From assembly GCA_905178155.1 (NCBI GenBank), contig CAJINV010000001.1, forward strand, positions 3,401,675-3,465,674: a stretch of 64,000 nucleotides of DNA. The letters run 5' to 3'. This document shows, one piece after another, positions 44,701 to 55,569 of the stretch (its first letter is position 1; the number at the start of each line of letters is the position of its first letter). The notes beneath the pieces are model-generated. The model worked only from the letters and a program-made list of their open reading frames with translations. It was not told the DNA's origin and did no database searches. Source of the DNA: Amoebophrya sp. A120. Lineage: Eukaryota; Sar; Dinophyceae; Syndiniales; Amoebophryaceae. A program made the translations under genes and the position numbers.

Positions 44701-46064
44701 CGAGCACAAAAGCACAAGAGGATGTGGACATGATCGGATATGGTAGTGCCGGAAATGTTGAGAGAAACGTGAACAACATGATGACCGCAGACGACGGCGT
44801 CATTGTTCTCAGTGACTCATCCGAGCATGGTGGGAGTCCACATCGACCACATAGAAACAATCAGCCACTCGTCGTCGGCGCCGCTGGTGAGGAGCACAAG
44901 AACGACAACAGTGGCCAGAAAGGTCGCGCCAACCGTCCTTCTGTTCTCCCAATAGAACCGCTGCCGCATTTCCGGATCTACAGCACGCAAGAGTTCGTTT
45001 CGCAGCCGTCGCAGAGCTACAGTCCGCAGAAATCTAGACTAGGTTCACAAGATGACGACTTCTACGCGCCGCCATTCAGCCCAAGTTTTCCGAGCCAGGA
45101 GCTGGCCAGCCGGTTTTCCCTGGACGGGGGCGGCGCGCAATCGGATTACGATTTTGGGAGTAAGCAGCAAGAAAATATCTTTGCAGGAAGCTCCGCTGTT
45201 GCGCAGCAGAATAGCATTTCGGACATGAAGCCGCCGCCGCTGCGGAAAAAATCGTTGGACGTAACCACGGGGGGAGCTAGTGTCGAGCACCAGCGACAGG
45301 CCGCGCAGGAGAATCCAATGTCAGCGGCGCCAGATAATTTCGTTCCCATTGCCGCGCCACCCGCTCCTAGAGTGGAGCAGCCCGCGTCTTACACACGCAA
45401 GCGCGAGGCCGTCAAGCAGCAATCCGCAGCAAAGGCTCCAAGTTCGACGTCGCAATTTGCCTCGTCTTTCGCCCAGTTTGGCGCGAAGACGCAAAACGGT
45501 GCGAGTGGTAGTTTCAACAACGGATTCGGATTTCCAGCATTGAGCAGCGGCACCGCGCCAGGTGCATCTGGCAGCGCAAATGCGAATGGAGCTTCTTTCG
45601 GCGTGTTGCAGCAAGCTCCTACACCCGGCAATGGAATCTTCGCTACTTCCTTGACAGCGGCCGCAACGACTCCTGCCGTACCACTCCAGACCACTACGAA
45701 GAGCAGCGATGGGACCAAGGCTGCTGCCCCTTCGTTTCAAGGGTTTGGAACTTCCTTCGGGCAGATTCAACAGCCGCAAATAAAAGCTCCTGTGGCCGCA
45801 TTTTCTTCAACCAGCAGCGCGTTCGCTCCGGCATGGCGGACCTTTGGTGCCGCACCCAAGCCAGTTGCGCCTCTCGGTGCTCCTGCAGTGCCGTTACAGG
45901 GCTTCGCGTCCTCGTTTGGCCAGTTCCATCCGCAGGGCGGCTTTTCCACGCAGTTTGGGGCTGCGCCGTTTGGCTTCGCAAAGCAACAGCCAGCAGTGGC
46001 CGCGGGAAAAAATCTTCCGATGAGCTCTTCAATAGATCCGAGCGCATCAAAAGCAGGGCAGTAG
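41737..46064 (+). CDS. SMARCAL1-like SNF2 annealing helicase with GRF zinc finger and FG-rich tail
   Basis: A nuclear SNF2-family ATPase of the SMARCAL1/ZRANB3 type. Such proteins rewind DNA and remodel stalled replication forks. Exons are 41737-42992 and 43277-46064 (1347 residues), split by an introner. The N-terminus has a GRF zinc finger (CDCGELVARR, GANCGREFLCC, CKFFSW, residues 5-43). The ATPase half has VLPYQREGFAIAL, the Walker A GDEMGLGKS (~230), IVCPSSLRFGW, motif II DESQ (~390, usually DESH or DEAH) and LLSGTPSLNRSIELFSQL. The C-terminal half has FVFAHH-type LVFAHHKVMLDAL, IRIDGST, ACGQGLTLTAAS and EDRAHRIGQT. Beyond residue ~750 it is disordered. A SUMO-interaction-like VIVLSDSSE lies at ~925, and about ten FG dipeptides lie in the last 200 residues. 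The start is the first Met, four residues before the zinc finger. Confidence 0.92.
42993..43271 (+). mobile_element. Introner, family 6 (279 bp) in SNF2 helicase gene
   Basis: TATCCTGAGTAAAAACGTAC at the left and an exact complementary arm of about 32 bases at the right. Flanks are TCGGG (42988-42992) and TCCGG (43272-43276), 4 of 5. Removal restores the conserved LLSGTP motif. Single copy in the window. Confidence 0.92.
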
Positions 46065-46243
46065 TGGCATAGCGGAGAGATGATCATGCTGACTGTGCGC
46101 TAATAGCGCCGGAGACGGAGTGAGAGCAGAGCGGCTTGGACTAAAATCTGTGTGTTGGATTGCAATCTTCACTGCAAAGCCTACATTCAACGTAGCTAGT
46201 CCTTTGCTGCTGGGCCAACGCTTCGAAAAAAGAAAGTTCCAAA

Positions 46244-47158
46244 ATGACGCGCTTGGTCCACCTTCTGGCCACCACGGCCTCATCATGGGCTTTCTTGCCA
46301 CACACCGCAGATGGCTTCGTCACGAGAAGACTTCCGCCGAAGCTCGTGCAGGTAGAAAACAAAAAGGCATCTATCCAACAGCGAAAAAGGCGCGACGAGA
46401 AGGCAAAGCGAAAACAGAAGGATCCCTACTCGCCTATGACACGGCTCGGGATGGAAGACAAGGCAAAACCCGACCCGGCGTTGGAAAACATTCCGGGTCC
46501 AGCGGCTCGACTCGGATTGGATGTCAAGCCACGACCCATGTACAAGGAGGCTGAGGAGGTCAAGCACTACGAATTCGAGTATTGGATTGGTTTCTCTTCT
46601 CTGCCTCCTCGATGAAAAAGTTTGAATATGGATTTGTTTCAACTCGACATCATCATCCTTGCTTTTCGAATTGACGCAAACTTTCTCGCTACAAAAATTT
46701 TCAGGGCCATTCCAACCGACCCCCGACCACCGCTGAAACTCCGCGACGTGGAAGCGCACGTGGCCCCGGCGTTCGGAATTTTCAAGGGGCTCGCGCTCGG
46801 ATCGCTCTTCCTGATTCCCATGTACCTGTGGTACGTCTGGAGGCACACGGAAAACGGCGCGCGTAACGTAACCATCGTCGTGGGCGTGTTTACCGCGATT
46901 GGTTTGCTGTGTTTCATGCTGCAACGGATGGGCGTTTTTGACCGGATGTGGGAGAAGTATGCGTCGCACCTAGGCGAGAAGTGGCTGGAGGGGTTTTTGC
47001 TCGTCCCGGTTGGGTTGTTCGCGTTTCTGATGCTCGCGGACTTAACCGTCCGTGGGCAGTATTCGGCCATTGGGAAGGTAGTTGCAAAAATTCCCACGCC
47101 GCCCTCCATACCGGTCAAGACGAACAGTCTGGAAGGATTCATGTCCTCGTTCTTGTGA
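46244..47158 (+). CDS. Hypothetical membrane protein, three C-terminal helices
   Basis: No family recognised. Exons are 46244-46578 and 46705-47158, joined by a GT-AG intron in phase 2 to read HYEFEAIPTDPRP (262 residues). The N-terminus (MTRLVHLLATTASSWAFLPH) may be a signal or targeting peptide. A basic stretch follows (QRKRRDEKAKRKQKDP). The second exon has three hydrophobic helices: ALGSLFLIPMYLWYVW, VTIVVGVFTAIGLLCFMLQ and FLLVPVGLFAFLMLADLTV. Location and function are unknown. Confidence 0.75.
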
Positions 47159-48650
47159 AAGAAATTTTAAACTACGCACTGCAAAGGAGCGTTGAACTCT
47201 TTTCTTTTCCAAGACCTTTTGCACGACAGCGCGCATGAAAGTTTGAAGCAATAAGCAATGACCGTTGTGTGGACCTCCTGGCACATCAGATGCTCATGAA
47301 GTAACGGTCGCGTCTGTGGCTTATGTGTTTGATTGTCGTGGCTGAGAGAGTGGATTGTTAGAGCAGGACGTCTTGCAGAGCGAAACTAGAGCAGCGACTC
47401 GCGATAGAGAGTGAGCGGTGGAGAGAAGTATGAGAGAAAGTTTCGGTTGTCACTGGTGTGTGTGGTAGTGCAAAATGAGACTTCCACATTTTTGCATCCT
47501 CGTCGCCGTCGACACATGATGTGCATACTCGTGCCTGCTGCTGTCACTACAGGACTCCATTTTACCCGCACAATACCCAGAATTATGAGAATATTGATCC
47601 ATTCCATATCATAGCAGGAGGATACTTCCGGTTCCGAACGGGAAGTTAGTAAAGAAATTTTGGTCCCCTTGTACATTACTACCCTTGAAGTTTTTTTCTA
47701 GTAAGTCAAAAATTGCATGCCTCCCTTCTACCCCTTTTGTAACGGAAGTTGACCTTGTTGTACTAGTTTGTTTCACGCGGCCCTCTGCAACTTCGACGGA
47801 AGACCTCCTGCGAGTGCCATTCTGTTTGCTCCGTCGGTGACAGGAGCAATTTTGAAACCTTATTTTTGACGACAAGCACACGCGCAAAGTGGAACAGGAA
47901 CAACCTGCAGCGTGAGCTCCGAAGCAGTGTGAAACGCTTTCCGCGGGAGCAGTACAGTATTGCACTGGAGGTGAAACAAAAGAGGGACGAAAGTAAAGAC
48001 GAACTAGCAGACGAAAATCGTCGCGCCCGGAAGTAGACAGGAGGTGGCACTGCTGGGAGCTGTGACGTGCGGAAGTGACACAGCAAGTTGACGCAGTGCT
48101 AAGAAGTACTCCACATTAGTAAGCCCGCGGTGTAAAAAGGAGAAAGCGAGAACGCGGTAGCGGTTTTTGTCCAGGCTCGAGTTAGAATCCAGGCGCGGAA
48201 GTGAGGTTGAAAGGTACTGTGTTGCAACAGTGCAAGGAGCTGAGAGCAGATAAGGAGGAAAGATCGACCACGCCGCTGCAAATTCATCCCCGCAGGACCT
48301 CGACCATACACGGTCTGCAAGAACCTCTGACGCAGCTTCCTCCCTTTCTTCAGTGGAAACAGTCCGGCCTTCTGCTTCGCGCGTTTGGTGTCGCGAACAG
48401 TGCTACGGAGATTCCAGCGCTGAGCCACAGTGCGCTGTTTTTTAGAAGTTGTCGCAGTACATCCCGGAAAGAAGCAGTTGTGCAACAGCTACCTAGCAGA
48501 AAATTTTTACGGAAAGTTGCGTGGAGCGGTCCTTGCGCCGGACAATAGCCACTCCGCTGTACTGACGCTCGTTTCCTCTTCCCCCGGCAAGGATTCTTTC
48601 TTGCCGCTCGCGTTCGGTAGGCCGCCGCTGAACGAGAAAAATCGCACAGT
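47159..48650. other. Intergenic, no gene seen
   Basis: About 1.5 kb. Several frames of 60-130 codons exist on both strands, but none has recognisable motifs or neighbour-like composition. Confidence 0.45.
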
Positions 48651-50546
48651 ATGTCTGGCGTGAGCCCAGAGCCCGTCGGCATGGAGGCCATGGACTCCGA
48701 AACGGCCATGATAAATCCAGCAGCCGGACAAGGCAAGAAACCAACGGAGAAGCGCCTTTCCGTGATAAAACACCTGAGTCCAAGAGCAATAATACAAGTC
48801 TTCCTCACCGTGCTGGCGCTCGGTACTTCTAACTGTCGGTTGATAGTTTTGCAGTTTTGGGATTTGGAAAATGCAAAATAAGAAGGCGTTGCTGTGCTCT
48901 CGTATGTGTATGTATCGGGAGAATTCCATTTTTCCTGTGATCACAAGTGATATTGCAACAAAAAAACATCACCAGGTTCCGCCGTCGTCGCATTCGTCTT
49001 CAGTATAATATTCCGGGACCATTTAGTGGTCCAATTAGAAGCGAATTACACGGGCATGACAAAAAAGCAAGACGACGGCACGTTCATCCTACCCTGTATA
49101 CGGTCGACCTTGCAAGACAAGTGCAACAATGATAACAACGACATGTGCTGGGACAGGTGTTGCCCGCCAGGTATCAAAGTGGCTTATTGATGCTTTTTTC
49201 GCATGAATTGTCGCTGTAGTCCACCCGAGGGATTTTTACTTTGGTCATCCCATGTTTGTAGTCAAAACTCACTCCGGCGAGGATCTCGATCTCCATTCTC
49301 AACCACCATATCAACAAAGAACTCTATCAGGCTACATCTGCGAGAGGTCACCCGTCGTGGGCCTGTATTGCCAAGACGGCGCCACAGTGTGCGGTGGCGG
49401 AGACACGAAAAAGGAGATATGAAATGCAAAAATGTCTGGGTCTGGAAGAATGCATGTTTGTCATGCTTGTCTGGCATGACTCTTAAATCTGTCACGCCGT
49501 TACCCAAAAGCCCCACTTTTCTGTGATGCAGGAACGCAGTTTGTCATGCAGAATAGGCAACACCTAGACGCTCAGAAACTTGTCATGCGGAGCCAGCATT
49601 TGTAGCCTCATCATGAGACCCCACCCAGCATCACAAGTTTCCAGACCCAGACACTTTTACATTTGATAGGAGAACTGGTGCCGCGATTTCGCCGATATAC
49701 CAGGCACCTGCAAATCAGAAGTGTGCCAGACAAAAAAGATGGTATTAGAGTTGATTTTGTAGTTTTACACCTCTACTGCTTCCATAACAGACCGCACCGG
49801 TGGAGGCGAAGCTGTGGTGCACATTCTGCAGTTTAAAGCGTTCCTGCGATGCATGTCTACAACTTAAATGTCGACAGTCGTTCCGTCCTCGACCACTCTC
49901 AGGTACACGACCTGACCCTGCCAGCGTTTTTCCTCGCGGGCATAGGTGTCGTCGCGGACGTGGTTGACTGCGTGGTCTTTTTCGCGGTCCCCGACGCCGT
50001 CACCTGCAAGGCCGGGGTCAACCTCTTCTCCTCCTGCGTCAAGTGGTATTTTGTTATGTGTTTTTGCTGTTTGTGCATAGTTTATTTAAGTTGCTGCTCT
50101 GATTGAGTTCTTAGCATGACAAGTTTACGTGATGTGCAAGCATCAAACTATCAACACAGGATCGCCTTCGGCGTTATCCTGGGAGCGGGCACGCAGGGGT
50201 TCATGACGGACCTCTACGATAACCAGTGCTTCAACAAGGAGGGGATGACCATGGTCCAAGAAACCGGTCAGTACTTGGTGTCGTTCGTGGTGTCGGAGGT
50301 ATTTTTGAGTTGATTTTTTTGCATCGGTTGTCGTTGTGGCAACTTGACCATGACAAATCAATGCGGCTTTATGCGTCGAGAATCGGCCTCATCGGTCGGC
50401 TCTTCTTTGTCTTTCGTAAAACAGAAAAAATGTTTCTGATATCAAAATTCAACTATCAGGTGATTTCCGCCCTGATTTCCCTCATCCTGGCACCAATATC
50501 AGCCTACTACGGTGGGAAGCTGATCGGGGTCCCCTACGTGAAATGA
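48651..50546 (+). CDS. Hypothetical multi-pass membrane protein with Cys-rich loop
   Basis: No family recognised. Exons read are 48651-48822, 48976-49170, 49220-49417, 49674-49741, one starting at 49791, one ending at 50045, 50160-50298 and 50460-50546. The junction between 49791 and ~49903 is unresolved. The first helix is formed across the first intron (IIQVFLTVLALG + SAVVAFVFSIIF). A loop of about 160 residues with many Cys follows (MCWDRCCPPV, GYICERSP, GATVCGGG, NWCRDFADIPGTCKSEVCQT), which suggests an extracellular, disulfide-bonded domain. Further helices are LTLPAFFLAGIGVVADVVDC, IAFGVILGAG and VISALISLILAPISAYYGG. The introner at 49418-49668 lies inside the Cys-rich loop, and its removal joins TKKE to NWCRDF. 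Confidence 0.75.
49418..49668 (+). mobile_element. Introner, family 1 (251 bp)
   Basis: TATGAAATGCAAAAATGTCT at the left and CAGACCCAGACACTTTTACA-TTTGATA at the right. Exact duplication GGAGA at 49413-49417 and 49669-49673. Confidence 0.92.
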
Positions 50547-50915
50547 GGTTCGTCTTTCGCGAATCGAACGCACCAAAACCTGCATGCCAAAGAACTTTTT
50601 TTATTTCTCTTTCTCTTCTGATCGAAAGGAAAATTGGAAATAAAAAGACATGACGAGTAGAAAAGCAGCGTTGGCAAGCGCAAAGCAGCGTGCGCGTTTC
50701 TCAATACAGAAGCTTGTGGTGCTGTTCCGCGGAATCCTTTTTGGTGTCGGTCTTTGTTTGCAGGGTAGTTTGATGAATGGTACATAGGCGCAAAGTGCTT
50801 TTTGTCCAAGTCGATTTGATCCAGTACTTATGTGGTGACTAGTGAAGCGAGAAAACCGGAGCAAGAAGTAGTTTTCAGTATACGGATAATTCTTTCTACG
50901 AACATCTAAACCAAC
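50547..50915. other. Intergenic, no gene seen
   Basis: About 370 bp between two plus-strand genes. Nothing recognised. Confidence 0.45.
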
Positions 50916-51743
50916 ATGCTCTCCGTCCCGTCAGTTGCTTTGCTCCGGGCGGCCCGAGCCGGGAGTCCACCCTCACTGACCGCGGATCTGCGACTCCCGT
51001 TTGCAGCAACCTGCAGCCGAGCCATTTCCAACCTCTCCCTTCCACGATTCCGCAACAAATGGGACTACGTGCTGCACCAGGGCGACTGGCGTCGACCGGA
51101 GGACTACGCGATTCCCACCGTCATGGCGAAGGAAAAGCCGAAAATACCAACGGGAAAAAAGGAAATGGCGGAGAATGTAAGCGTGTTACCCTTGTCCGCG
51201 GTGAGGGAGCTGAAGAAGCGAGGGAACAGCAGCAATTATGGCGCAGTAGAAGCGGAAGGTTCAGTATCTGCCACAGGAACACCTTTTACAACGCAATCCG
51301 ACAGCACGTCAGATCACATCCTCCAATCCACCAGCGCCACGAGTACATCCGAGGAGCTCGGCATAGATATCAGAAAACAGGATCTCCCGGTGTCCCTCCA
51401 GCGCAACGGACTCACGCCAGAGGAGGCGAAGAAGCGAAACTTAAAACGGCACGGGTCGGAGGTGCCAGACCGGGCGGAGCGGGTTACGACGGTGTACAAT
51501 CCGGATAACTTCGACGACATGCCGGAACTGAAATCGGAGTACTTTCTCTTTGCGGACTACTGCCTGTGGGCGGCGTACGCGGTGTTGTGGTCGGTTGCGT
51601 TATTCTCGCTGTACGTGGTGTTCGGGAAAAATCCGAATTTGAAGGAAAACCGCTGGATTTGGAACGTCGGGGAGTACGTCAGTCTGTTCGGCATCGTGAT
51701 GAGCATCTTCATGTGTTGGGCGGTCACCACTGGGGCGAGGTGA
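50916..51743 (+). CDS. Hypothetical protein, probably mitochondrial, two C-terminal helices
   Basis: No family recognised. One exon, 275 residues. The N-terminus MLSVPSVALLRAARAGSPPS is rich in Arg, Ala, Leu and Ser without acidic residues, as in a mitochondrial presequence. NKWDYVLHQGDWRRPEDYAI follows, then a Ser/Thr-rich linker. The C-terminal third has two helices, YCLWAAYAVLWSVALFSLYV and VSLFGIVMSIFMCWAVTT. A membrane-bound accessory subunit of an inner-membrane complex would fit this layout, but that is a guess. The next gene is also predicted mitochondrial. Confidence 0.75.
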   Translation: MLSVPSVALLRAARAGSPPSLTADLRLPFAATCSRAISNLSLPRFRNKWDYVLHQGDWRRPEDYAIPTVMAKEKPKIPTGKKEMAENVSVLPLSAVRELKKRGNSSNYGAVEAEGSVSATGTPFTTQSDSTSDHILQSTSATSTSEELGIDIRKQDLPVSLQRNGLTPEEAKKRNLKRHGSEVPDRAERVTTVYNPDNFDDMPELKSEYFLFADYCLWAAYAVLWSVALFSLYVVFGKNPNLKENRWIWNVGEYVSLFGIVMSIFMCWAVTTGAR

Positions 51744-52587
51744 GGTTGAGTTTGTAACTTCCTTTCATTTTGTTTTTGCCTTGGGTGTTGAAAAAGATAG
51801 AGTGAGTTGCTCCGATCATGACAGAACAAGCCGTTTTGAAGATGACAGCTGGGAAAGGTTGTCAGAGTGGTTTCCGTGTATGCAGGAAGACAGCTTAGAT
51901 AGGCGCAGAGAAAACGAAAGGAGCGTTCGACGAGCCAACGAATGACAAAAGCCAAGTTTTGCTGTTCCCACTGTGCTCGTAATTTTTGGAAATTTGTCGA
52001 GAGACTGACGGAGCATGTCCACCAGAGTCATACAAAACATTTCGCGGAGCTATCGGTTTTTTTTTCCTACTTGTGTGAAGTGTTATGTCGAGCAACGCGG
52101 ATTCTACTTTATCAAGAGCGAGGGCACGCTCCGCTTACTTCATTTTTAGATGCGAGAATCCTTAGCATTCGGTACTTTTTCGTGCAATTGATTGAGCCCA
52201 GGAAGTTTTTTGAAATCGGTATCGTGCGACCACAAATTGCCCGTAGCGTCATTCTCTTCCGTACAGCCTTGCGAGCTTCTGAAGCTTCAGCCTACGTGCA
52301 AGACAATATTGTAAGACAGAATTTTATGTTTCCTTCTCCCAAAACCATCACTCCAGTGCCTGTGCACAACCCACAACCCGCCTGATTTTATCAGGTTTCA
52401 GAAAGCCAAACGTACGTAAAAAACAATTGTACAGCTAGTGTAAACGTCGTAAGCAAAAATGTCGGCGCGTCTGTGAAAGCCTAACCCTGTCTAATTTGGT
52501 CACTTGTTGCCAGATTAGACAGGTGGTTTTGTCATTCGATTAAGTGTAAAAAAGTAAGAGTAACAGCGAGGTTTATCAGGAGACAAA
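51744..52587. other. Intergenic with a small hairpin
   Basis: About 840 bp. An exact 10-base inverted repeat CCTGTCTAAT / ATTAGACAGG (52486-52495 and 52514-52523, 18-base loop) lies about 65 bp upstream of the fumarase start. No gene was recognised. Confidence 0.5.
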
Positions 52588-55569
52588 ATGGTGATGGCTT
52601 GGCGGCCTCTCGCTCGTCAAGCCACCCGCTCTTTCGCTCCGCGCACTGCGAGCGGCACCGCGGTGCGGGCGTTCGCATCAGGTACTCATGTTTTGCCGAC
52701 ATGCTTGATGGTATGCTGGACTGCAGCGTTTTATTGTTCATCTTCGTATTGGGCTACAAATCAATGAAAAATCCCAATCCACAGTTGCTTGAAGGAATAA
52801 CTACTTCACAAAACAAAGCAAAAAAACAGGCGGCAACAGCAACGGTTCCTCCGAGAACTGGGGGTACGAGAACATCTTTCAGAATGGCACCTTTCTCGAC
52901 ACCACGGAGTGGGTGAAGGACAACAAACTGTCCGAAATGATCGGGAACGTGCAGCTGGGGAAAAAAGGCCGGATTTTCACGCAGGTCCCGCCCGAAGTTC
53001 TCACTTCGATCTCCGAGTCGGCGGTGTTTCAAGTCAACCACTTCTACCGACGGTCGCACTTGCTGATGCTGCACCGGATCTTGAACGACCCGGCGGCCTC
53101 GGACAACGACCGCTACGTGGCCAAGGAGCTGCTCAACAACGCAGAAGTTTCTGCGAAGGGGGTGCTGCCCTCCTGTCAAGACACAGGAACCGCCGTGGTC
53201 ATGGCAAAAAGGGGATATCATGTACTTGATGTTGCGAGGCGTTTTTGCTTTTAGATTTTTGCAGTGCTTCAGCTTTGTGGTAGGTATTTGATGCTGCTTC
53301 TAAACGCAGTTATTTTGTCTCATGAAAAAAGAGGCTATTCCTTTTGCGTTTCAAAAATTCTATTCAAAACAAAACCCACACGACAGATCCTGACCGACGG
53401 TACCGACGAGAAGGACATTTCCCTGGGTATCCGCGACGCCTACAAGAACGGAAATCTTCGGTATTCCCAAGTCGCCCCGCAAACGATGTTTGTCGAGAAG
53501 AACACGAAGACAAATCTCCCCGCGCAGATCGACATTATGTCGGTCCCGGGAAACGCGTACAAGTTCCTCTACATCGTGAAGGGTGGCGGTTCGGCGAATA
53601 AAACACAGCTGTTTCAGAAAACCAAGGCGCTCTTGAACGACAACAGCTTCGAACAGTTCATCGTGCAAGAGTTGATGAAGCTGGGGACCGCCGCGTGCCC
53701 CCCGTACCACCTAGCCGTCGTGGTCGGCGGCCTCGGGGCGGACCAGAATCTCAAAACCGTGAAGCTCGCTTCCTGCAAGTACTACGACACGCTCCCCGAC
53801 ACCGGGTCGGCCAACGGCCGCGCGTTCCGGGACCGGGGGATGGAGAACAAAATCATGTTCCTCGCCCGCAACCTCGGCGTCGGCGCGCAGTTTGGCGGCA
53901 AGTACTTTCTGCACGACGTGCGGGTGATCCGCCTGCCGAGGCACGGAGCCTCCTGCCCCGTCGGGATCGGGGTGTCCTGCTCCGCGGACCGGCAGATGAA
54001 CGTGCACATCCAATCCGACGGCGTGTTCTACGAAAAGCTGGAGATGAACCCCAGCCAGTTGTGGGATTTAAAGGAAGAGACACTGCAAGTGGAAACGAAA
54101 GCACTGGACAGCGTTGCAGGTAACTATACTAGGCGAAGAACTTAAAGTTGTGTCTATGATGATCATGCCAGCAAATAAGCCCTGCAATAAAGGCATGAAC
54201 TTCACTGTAATTCCATTGCAAATTTTTAGCGGAGGACAGTTGGTATGACGTATGGTGACCAGATGAATTGATAAAATCCACCTCAGGCGTCGAGGAATCC
54301 CGCGAGCCCGGCCCGCAGATGCAGACGGTCGAGATCAACTTGGACCAGCCGATGCAGGACACTTTGAAGACCCTTACAAAATACCCTGTCAAAACCCGCG
54401 TTGCCTATGGATTGCAAAAATGTCTGGGTCTGGAAATTTGTGATGCTAAAATGTGCAGGATGAAAACACTTCCGAATGCAGTCCGGCATGACAACTTCCC
54501 AAAACGCTTTCTCATAGGCAATCCGCATGAGAAGCTGCGTTTTTGCATGACAAAAGAGGCCGCGACTTTTGTTGGTTATGCAATACAAATTTTCTAGGTA
54601 TGGAAAGCTAGCATTACAAGTTCTAATCTTCCAGACCCAGACACTTTTACTATCCATATTGCCCTGAACGGAACCATGATCGTCGCCCGCGACATTGCGC
54701 ACGCCCGGATGCTCGGGAAGTTGCAGAAGGGCGGGGCGGACGCGTTACCCGAATACATCAAAAACCACCCCGTCTACTACGCCGGACCCGCAAAAACCCC
54801 CGCGGGCATGCCCAGTGGGTCGTTCGGGCCAACCACCTCCGGGCGGATGGACCCCTATGTGGAGCCGTTTCAGGCCGTTGGGGGGTCCATGGTCATGATC
54901 GGAAAGGGAAACAGGTCACAGATGGTCACGGACAGCTGCTCGAAGCACGGCGGATTTTACCTTGGTATAGAAAATTGCTTGTTGAAGATAGGTGGTATTG
55001 CATTTTGTTCTTCACATAAATGTCGCCCTGATATTCAGATTGTTCAACTACAGCATGGGTCTTGTTTCCAAAAATGAACTACTCGTTTAATATACTGCTC
55101 AATCTCTTCACTAGGTTCCCCCGGTGGCATGGCCGCAACTCTGTCCGCTAACTGCATCAAGTCGGTTGAAGTTCTCGACATGGAGGAGCTCGGCATGGAG
55201 GCGGTGTGGAAGATCAAAGTGGAGAATTTCCCCGCCTTTATCGTCGTGGACGACAAGGGAAACGACTTCTTCTCGGAGTTCAAACCGGAGGACGGGCGGA
55301 TTCCCGAGGAGGTCAACAGTTCCATCTATGTCGTACTCGAGTTCTTCGAGCGGATTGACGCAAACAACGACCAGATGGTCGAGGCCACGGAACTGGTGGA
55401 CGGCTTCGACAATCTGACCACGGAGGAAGCGGCGGCGCTCGTGAAGAAGTACGACTACGGAAATTTTGGCGGGCTGAATCTCGATGAGTTCCTGAACATG
55501 GTCATGCACGAGGAGCAGCTGAAGATCGACGGGGAGTCGGCCAGAGCAAAACTCTTGTCGGGGGAATAG
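52588..55569 (+). CDS. Class I (iron-sulfur) fumarate hydratase, mitochondrial, with C-terminal EF-hand
   Basis: It interconverts fumarate and malate in the TCA cycle using a [4Fe-4S] cluster. Exons are 52588-52681, 52830-53221, 53387-54119, 54287-54405, 54664-54964 and 55115-55569, giving 697 residues, all in frame. The start ([20 protein letters not shown]) is a typical mitochondrial presequence. The three cluster cysteines are seen in [24 protein letters not shown] and [13 protein letters not shown]. Other signatures are [14 protein letters not shown]-type [36 protein letters not shown] and [20 protein letters not shown]. After the normal end of the enzyme, about 90 residues follow. They contain a canonical EF-hand loop, [12 protein letters not shown] (~628-639), and a second degenerate one ([12 protein letters not shown]). 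The fourth intron is an introner. Confidence 0.95.
54406..54658 (+). mobile_element. Introner, family 1 (253 bp) in fumarase gene
   Basis: TATGGATTGCAAAAATGTCT at the left and CAGACCCAGACACTTTTACT-ATCCATA at the right. Exact duplication TTGCC at 54401-54405 and 54659-54663. Removal restores [15 protein letters not shown]. Confidence 0.92.

Noticed and set aside
48201-48548. 115-codon plus-strand frame upstream of the Cys-rich membrane protein
   Set aside because: No recognisable features; probably promoter or 5' untranslated DNA.
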